Below, in pieces: positions 60,016 through 64,000 of a DNA stretch of 64,000 bases. Every line of letters begins with the position of its first letter. Within the stretch, counting starts at the first letter, position 1. Below the pieces are notes generated by a model. That model saw nothing but the letters and a program-made list of their open reading frames with translations. It was not told the DNA's origin and did no database searches. Source of the stretch: Neocallimastix lanati (nom. inval.). Taxonomy: Eukaryota; Neocallimastigomycota; Neocallimastigomycetes; Neocallimastigales; Neocallimastigaceae. The translations under genes were made by a program, and so were the position numbers. The stretch is taken from positions 402,501-466,500 of the forward strand of contig JACVTC010000029.1 in NCBI GenBank assembly GCA_016946835.1. Reading direction: 5' to 3'.

Positions 60016-62745
60016 ATGAAAGTTTTTTTTTTTTTTTTTTAAGTATATTAATTACTTTTGTGGCTTCTATTGTTTCTCGGTTTGACACAAAACAATAATT
60101 CATACCCTTTAAAGAATGAGAAAATATAATGATTTTCTTTAATTATATAAAAAAAAAAAAGAATAAAGATTTTATAATATATTTAATACTTTTAAATTAA
60201 AATTTTTTTTTTTTTTAATAATTATTATTAACTCTATTGAATAGCTATACTACCGATTATTATTTCAAAAAAAAGAAAAAAAAAAATAAAAGATGGTTAT
60301 ATTACATCATTAAAGATGGCTGGTGATCCTCAAGAATTTTTTTTAAATAGAATCTTATATTTGATGCGAATGGTTCAAAAGCTGGCTGTAAATATTTATT
60401 TTATAAAAAAAATAAAAATTTATTTTTTTTATTTTTTTATTTATATAAACATTTATTTAAAAAAAAATGTTATTAATATTTATTTAATAATATCTTTTTT
60501 TTTTTAATAATTAAAATATATTTTAAAGTTCATGGAAAAAAAAGTACCATAATTAAGAATACAAGAAATCATTTTGAAATTGCTTTCATTGATAATGTAT
60601 TGAATATGGATTGGTAATTTTATAAAAAAAAAAAAAAAAAAAAACGATAATTGTTGTTCAATTAATATTAAATAATGATATTTTTTAATAAATTAAAATT
60701 ATTAAAAAAAAAAAAAATTTTTTATATAAAAATATAATATAAATAAAATAAATAAATAAATATATATATATATATATAGGGAAGTTAGATATACTATGTT
60801 TAATGATACGAAGAGGGGTTTACTTTTTCTTTTTTTTTAAAACTTAATCATAAAGCTTAATTATCCTGATACTCAATTCAAATTGCAATTCGTTTAATTT
60901 AATTTTAAAGATTAAAAAAAAAAAGTAATCCATTCAGTGAAATTCGTTTTAATTTTTAAGATTACAAAAAAAAAAAAAAAAAAAAAAAGTAATCCATTAA
61001 TCCATTCAGTTGGTTCCAAGTTGAAGCTACTGTTGGTCCCCCACCCCAGTTATAATTATTTACCAACGGCTGAACCGCAAAGGAATTGTCAAAGGGATGA
61101 GGTCCAAACGGAAGCCTGTAAAGTTGAAGACGGGAGAAGTGAATCCTTAAATAAATATGATGGGTGAAATGGATGTCTTAAAAAAAGCATGATGTTCCCA
61201 TGGTTTTAGTTTTGCTACTACAAAAAAAAAAAAAAAAAAAAATGATTTAGGTTATTGGTTTGTGACTCTGACATCATCCAGGTGGTAACGGAACAAAAAA
61301 AAAAAAAAATGGAGGAAGCTTATCCTCGTGATCTCTTAGCTTATCATCAAGGTGAAGAGGATTTCCCTTTTTTTTTTTTTTTTTTTTTTTTACAAAATTT
61401 ACAAAAAAAAAAAAAACCATTGTCCATGGCAGGCAGGTGCTCATTATGGTGTCGGAGAGGAATAGCCAAAAGAGAGAGCGAGGTGAAAAAAAAATTTTGG
61501 TTTTAAAAAGGTCTTATGGAATAAACAATAACCTAATAAAATTTGAAATTTATTTTGAATTAAGGCAGATTCTCTATAAGCTTTCAATGGCGTTCATTAT
61601 TTTTTTTTTTTTTTTTTTTTTAGGATTACAGAGTATTTCAGGTGGTCAGTCCCATATTAATTTCTCTATTTAACAAGGGTATTCCAAGGTACATTAGCAA
61701 TGACGTGCATGGTCGATCTTAAAGGAGTTTGTTGGAAGAATTTATATTTATTTATATTAAATAAAAACCTCTGACCGTCACAACCGGTTGAATGAACGAA
61801 TCTTAAGAGAATTTTGTTTTCCACAGAGAAGAAGAGAAGAGAGTTTGAACCTGTTGCGATGGGAAAATTGGTATTCCAGATCAGAATCGTTACTCGCAAA
61901 AGAAATTTAAGCATGACGGACTTCCATACCAATTCCAAAAAAAGGAATTCAAACATGGCGATCCATTTTCATAATTCCTCCATGAGGACTTCCAGTACTA
62001 AAAATTTTTCCAAAAAAAGGAATTTCCCAAAAGGAAATTTCCCAAAAAGAATTTCCTAAAATGGTGTTCATTGAACCATAATTATTGGGAAAAAAAAATT
62101 CGGCTTAGAGATTGGGAAAATTATTGACATCTTTTCTCCTTGGTTCTCCAAGGAAAAAGGGAAAAGGGAAAAAAGAAAAAAGTCAATAAATATTAAATCA
62201 AATCTATTTTCCATATGGAATAGAATAGATTTTAATTTCAATTTGAAGAGATAGGAAGCCCACAGGTACCTTAGTTTTTTTTTTTTTTTTTTTTTTTTTT
62301 TTAGTGTGTTTCTGTTGCAGCTACTAATTCTTCTACTACAGTTTCCGTCTCTATCAATGGAGGAAGGAATTTCCGTGGAAGTGGCAGCAGACTTTTTAAA
62401 GAGGATGCCTGTGTTTTCGTTCGTGATGGTATTTGAGGATTCTACCCCTGAATTGGAGTTACAAATTTTTCTTCGAGGATTCTACCCCTGAATTGGAGTT
62501 ACAAATTTTTCTTCGAGGATTTTACCCGTGAATTGGAGTTACAAATTTGAACTAAAATGATTTCAAGGTTGGAGAAAAAAAAAAAAAAGCAAAAAAAAAA
62601 AAAGCAAAAAAAAAAAAGTAAAAAAAAAAAAAGATTTACTTTACATGCCAGAAAGACTGGACTGGAGGATATACTAATTATTAATCCATTGGATGGTATT
62701 CAGTATGATCACCTTCATCCATGAAACTTCTTGGTCTCTATTTTG
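60016..62745 (+). pseudogene. Decayed inverted copy of the PL4 lyase gene
   Basis: It follows the minus-strand gene at 49.1-51.5 kb exon by exon: ATG at 60016; exon 1 text TTGACACAAAACAATAATTC; exon 2 at 60245-60387 with donor GTAAAT kept; exon 3 at 60529-60613 with donor GTAATT; exon 4 from 60780. Introns are retained, so it arose by DNA duplication. It is riddled with indels: stops in all frames, T runs at 61372-61390, 61599-61621 and 62275-62302, A runs at 60966-60988, 61220-61240 and 61294-61308, a duplicated stretch around 60905-61010, and a 40-bp unit tripled at 62435-62550. The exon 1 donor is lost. Many short blocks still match closely. No product is expected. Confidence 0.92.
62435..62550 (+). 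repeat. 40-bp tandem repeat inside the lyase relic
   Basis: GAGGATTCTACCCCTGAATT... starts at 62435, 62475 and 62515, the third copy partial. The functional gene has this sequence once (RGFYRELEFKFG). Confidence 0.92.
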
Positions 62746-63128
62746 TCTATTTATTTATTTATTTATTTATTTTTTTTTAAAGAATTTAAAAGATAGTTTA
62801 TATATATTTATTGATAATTAAATAATAATATAAATATATATATAATTGTTAATGAAATGATTAAGACAAATAGAAATGAATATAAAAAAAAGTGTTTATA
62901 TAGATATATAAATACAAAAATTTTTTTTTAGTTTAATGAAATGTTAAAAAAAATTATTATTATAAAATAAAAAAAAAATAGTTCGTAATCCTATTTGTTA
63001 AGAAAATTTAATATACTTATTTTTTAAAGATATAATAGGTAAAAAAAAAAAAAAATTTTTTATTTTATATCTTTACTAATATTTCATTATTAAAATAGTT
63101 TATATATTTCCTATTAAAATTGCAAACA

Positions 63129-63191
<63 letters not shown>

Positions 63192-63485
63192 AAAGAAATT
63201 TGTTTAAATATGATAAGAAAAAAATAAAGTTAAAATTTAAAAAATAATATATGTTTAATTAATTCAAAAAAATTATTAATTATAAAAAGTAAAATGAAAA
63301 ATAAGAAAAATACAAAATAAAAAAATGAAGATATGAAAAAATGAAAAAATGAAAAAAAAAGTTTTTTTTTATAATTTATTAATAATAATAATATTATTGT
63401 TGTTATTGTTATTATTGTTATTATCATTATTATTATTATCATCATTATCATCATCATTATCATTATCATTATCATTATCATTATC

Positions 63486-63516
<31 letters not shown>

Positions 63517-63517
63517 A

Positions 63518-63559
<42 letters not shown>

Positions 63560-63879
63560 ATTTATTTATTTATTAAATATTAATATATTCTTTTTATCTT
63601 TATCATCATATTATTTTTTAATAATTATTTTTATAACTATGATTCTATAATAAATAAATATACTATATAAATAATTATTATTTATAATAAATATAGGTTT
63701 ATAATTTAAATATTTGTTTAAATTTTTTTTTTTTTTTATAGAAAATCATGTTCAAAACTGAATAATTTATTTCAATTTTTTTATAAAAACCTTTTTTTTT
63801 TTTGTTTCTTTTATAGTTAATCAAAATATATTTTAAAAAACGATTTAAGATAAAATTTAAATAAAATAAAAATTAAAGG

Positions 63880-63912
<33 letters not shown>

Positions 63913-64000
63913 TAATTTTCATATGTTTAAATAAAATATAATAATAAAAAAATTCATTCATGATTTTATTTTAATAGTTAATTTATTAGGATATTTGTAA
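62746..64000. other. Repeat-rich A/T spacer to window end
   Basis: (AAAT)n at 63128-63191, (CATTAT)n at about 63456-63513, ATT at 63515-63558, and poly-A/T. No supported gene. Confidence 0.65.

Noticed and set aside
63230-63576. Met-Ile and Ser-Leu repeat frames near the window end
   Set aside because: Translations of the CATTAT/ATT microsatellites.

Overview
The window is extremely A+T-rich eukaryotic DNA. Gene islands sit in long tracts of poly-A/T, ATT, TTTATTA and AATAAAT repeats, and proteins are loaded with Asn, Gln, Lys and Ile. Short GT-AG introns, a zinc-cluster-like regulator, a secreted pectin-backbone lyase and a Ty1/copia retrotransposon together suggest a fungus. An anaerobic gut fungus (Neocallimastigomycota) is the best guess. 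A dictyostelid is the main alternative. This is inference; no rRNA or tRNA gene is visible to settle it.

Layout. 1-3.3 kb: a 5'-truncated Asn/Gln-rich repeat protein with three SUMO-interaction-like motifs. 5.2-7.0 kb: a decayed copia fragment and a solo LTR. 7.1-21.1 kb: a tandem array of four copies, in about 4 kb units, of a dynamin/mitofusin-like GTPase gene: copy 1 without its ancestral start codon, copies 2 and 3 intact, copy 4 a mosaic pseudogene. 21.3-24.6 kb (minus): a five-exon gene for a 686-residue zinc-cluster-like nuclear protein, including a 14-nt microexon. 27-40 kb (minus): three secreted, probably GPI-anchored paralogues sharing an almost invariant ten-cysteine scaffold, separated by repeat-rich DNA. 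44.9-47.6 kb: relics of decayed genes. 49.1-51.5 kb (minus): a four-exon secreted rhamnogalacturonan lyase of family PL4, with two single-base frameshifts. 53.9-59.7 kb: a full-length copia element with apparently identical LTRs. 60.0-62.7 kb (plus): an inverted, decayed second copy of the lyase gene with its introns still recognisable.

There are no operons; each gene has its own promoter. The points most worth following are the ten-cysteine family, the GTPase array with its signs of gene conversion, the microexon gene model, and the lyase gene/relic pair, which shows A and T runs lengthening once coding constraint is lost and which supports the frameshift calls. The unusually gene-poor spacers are described entry by entry.
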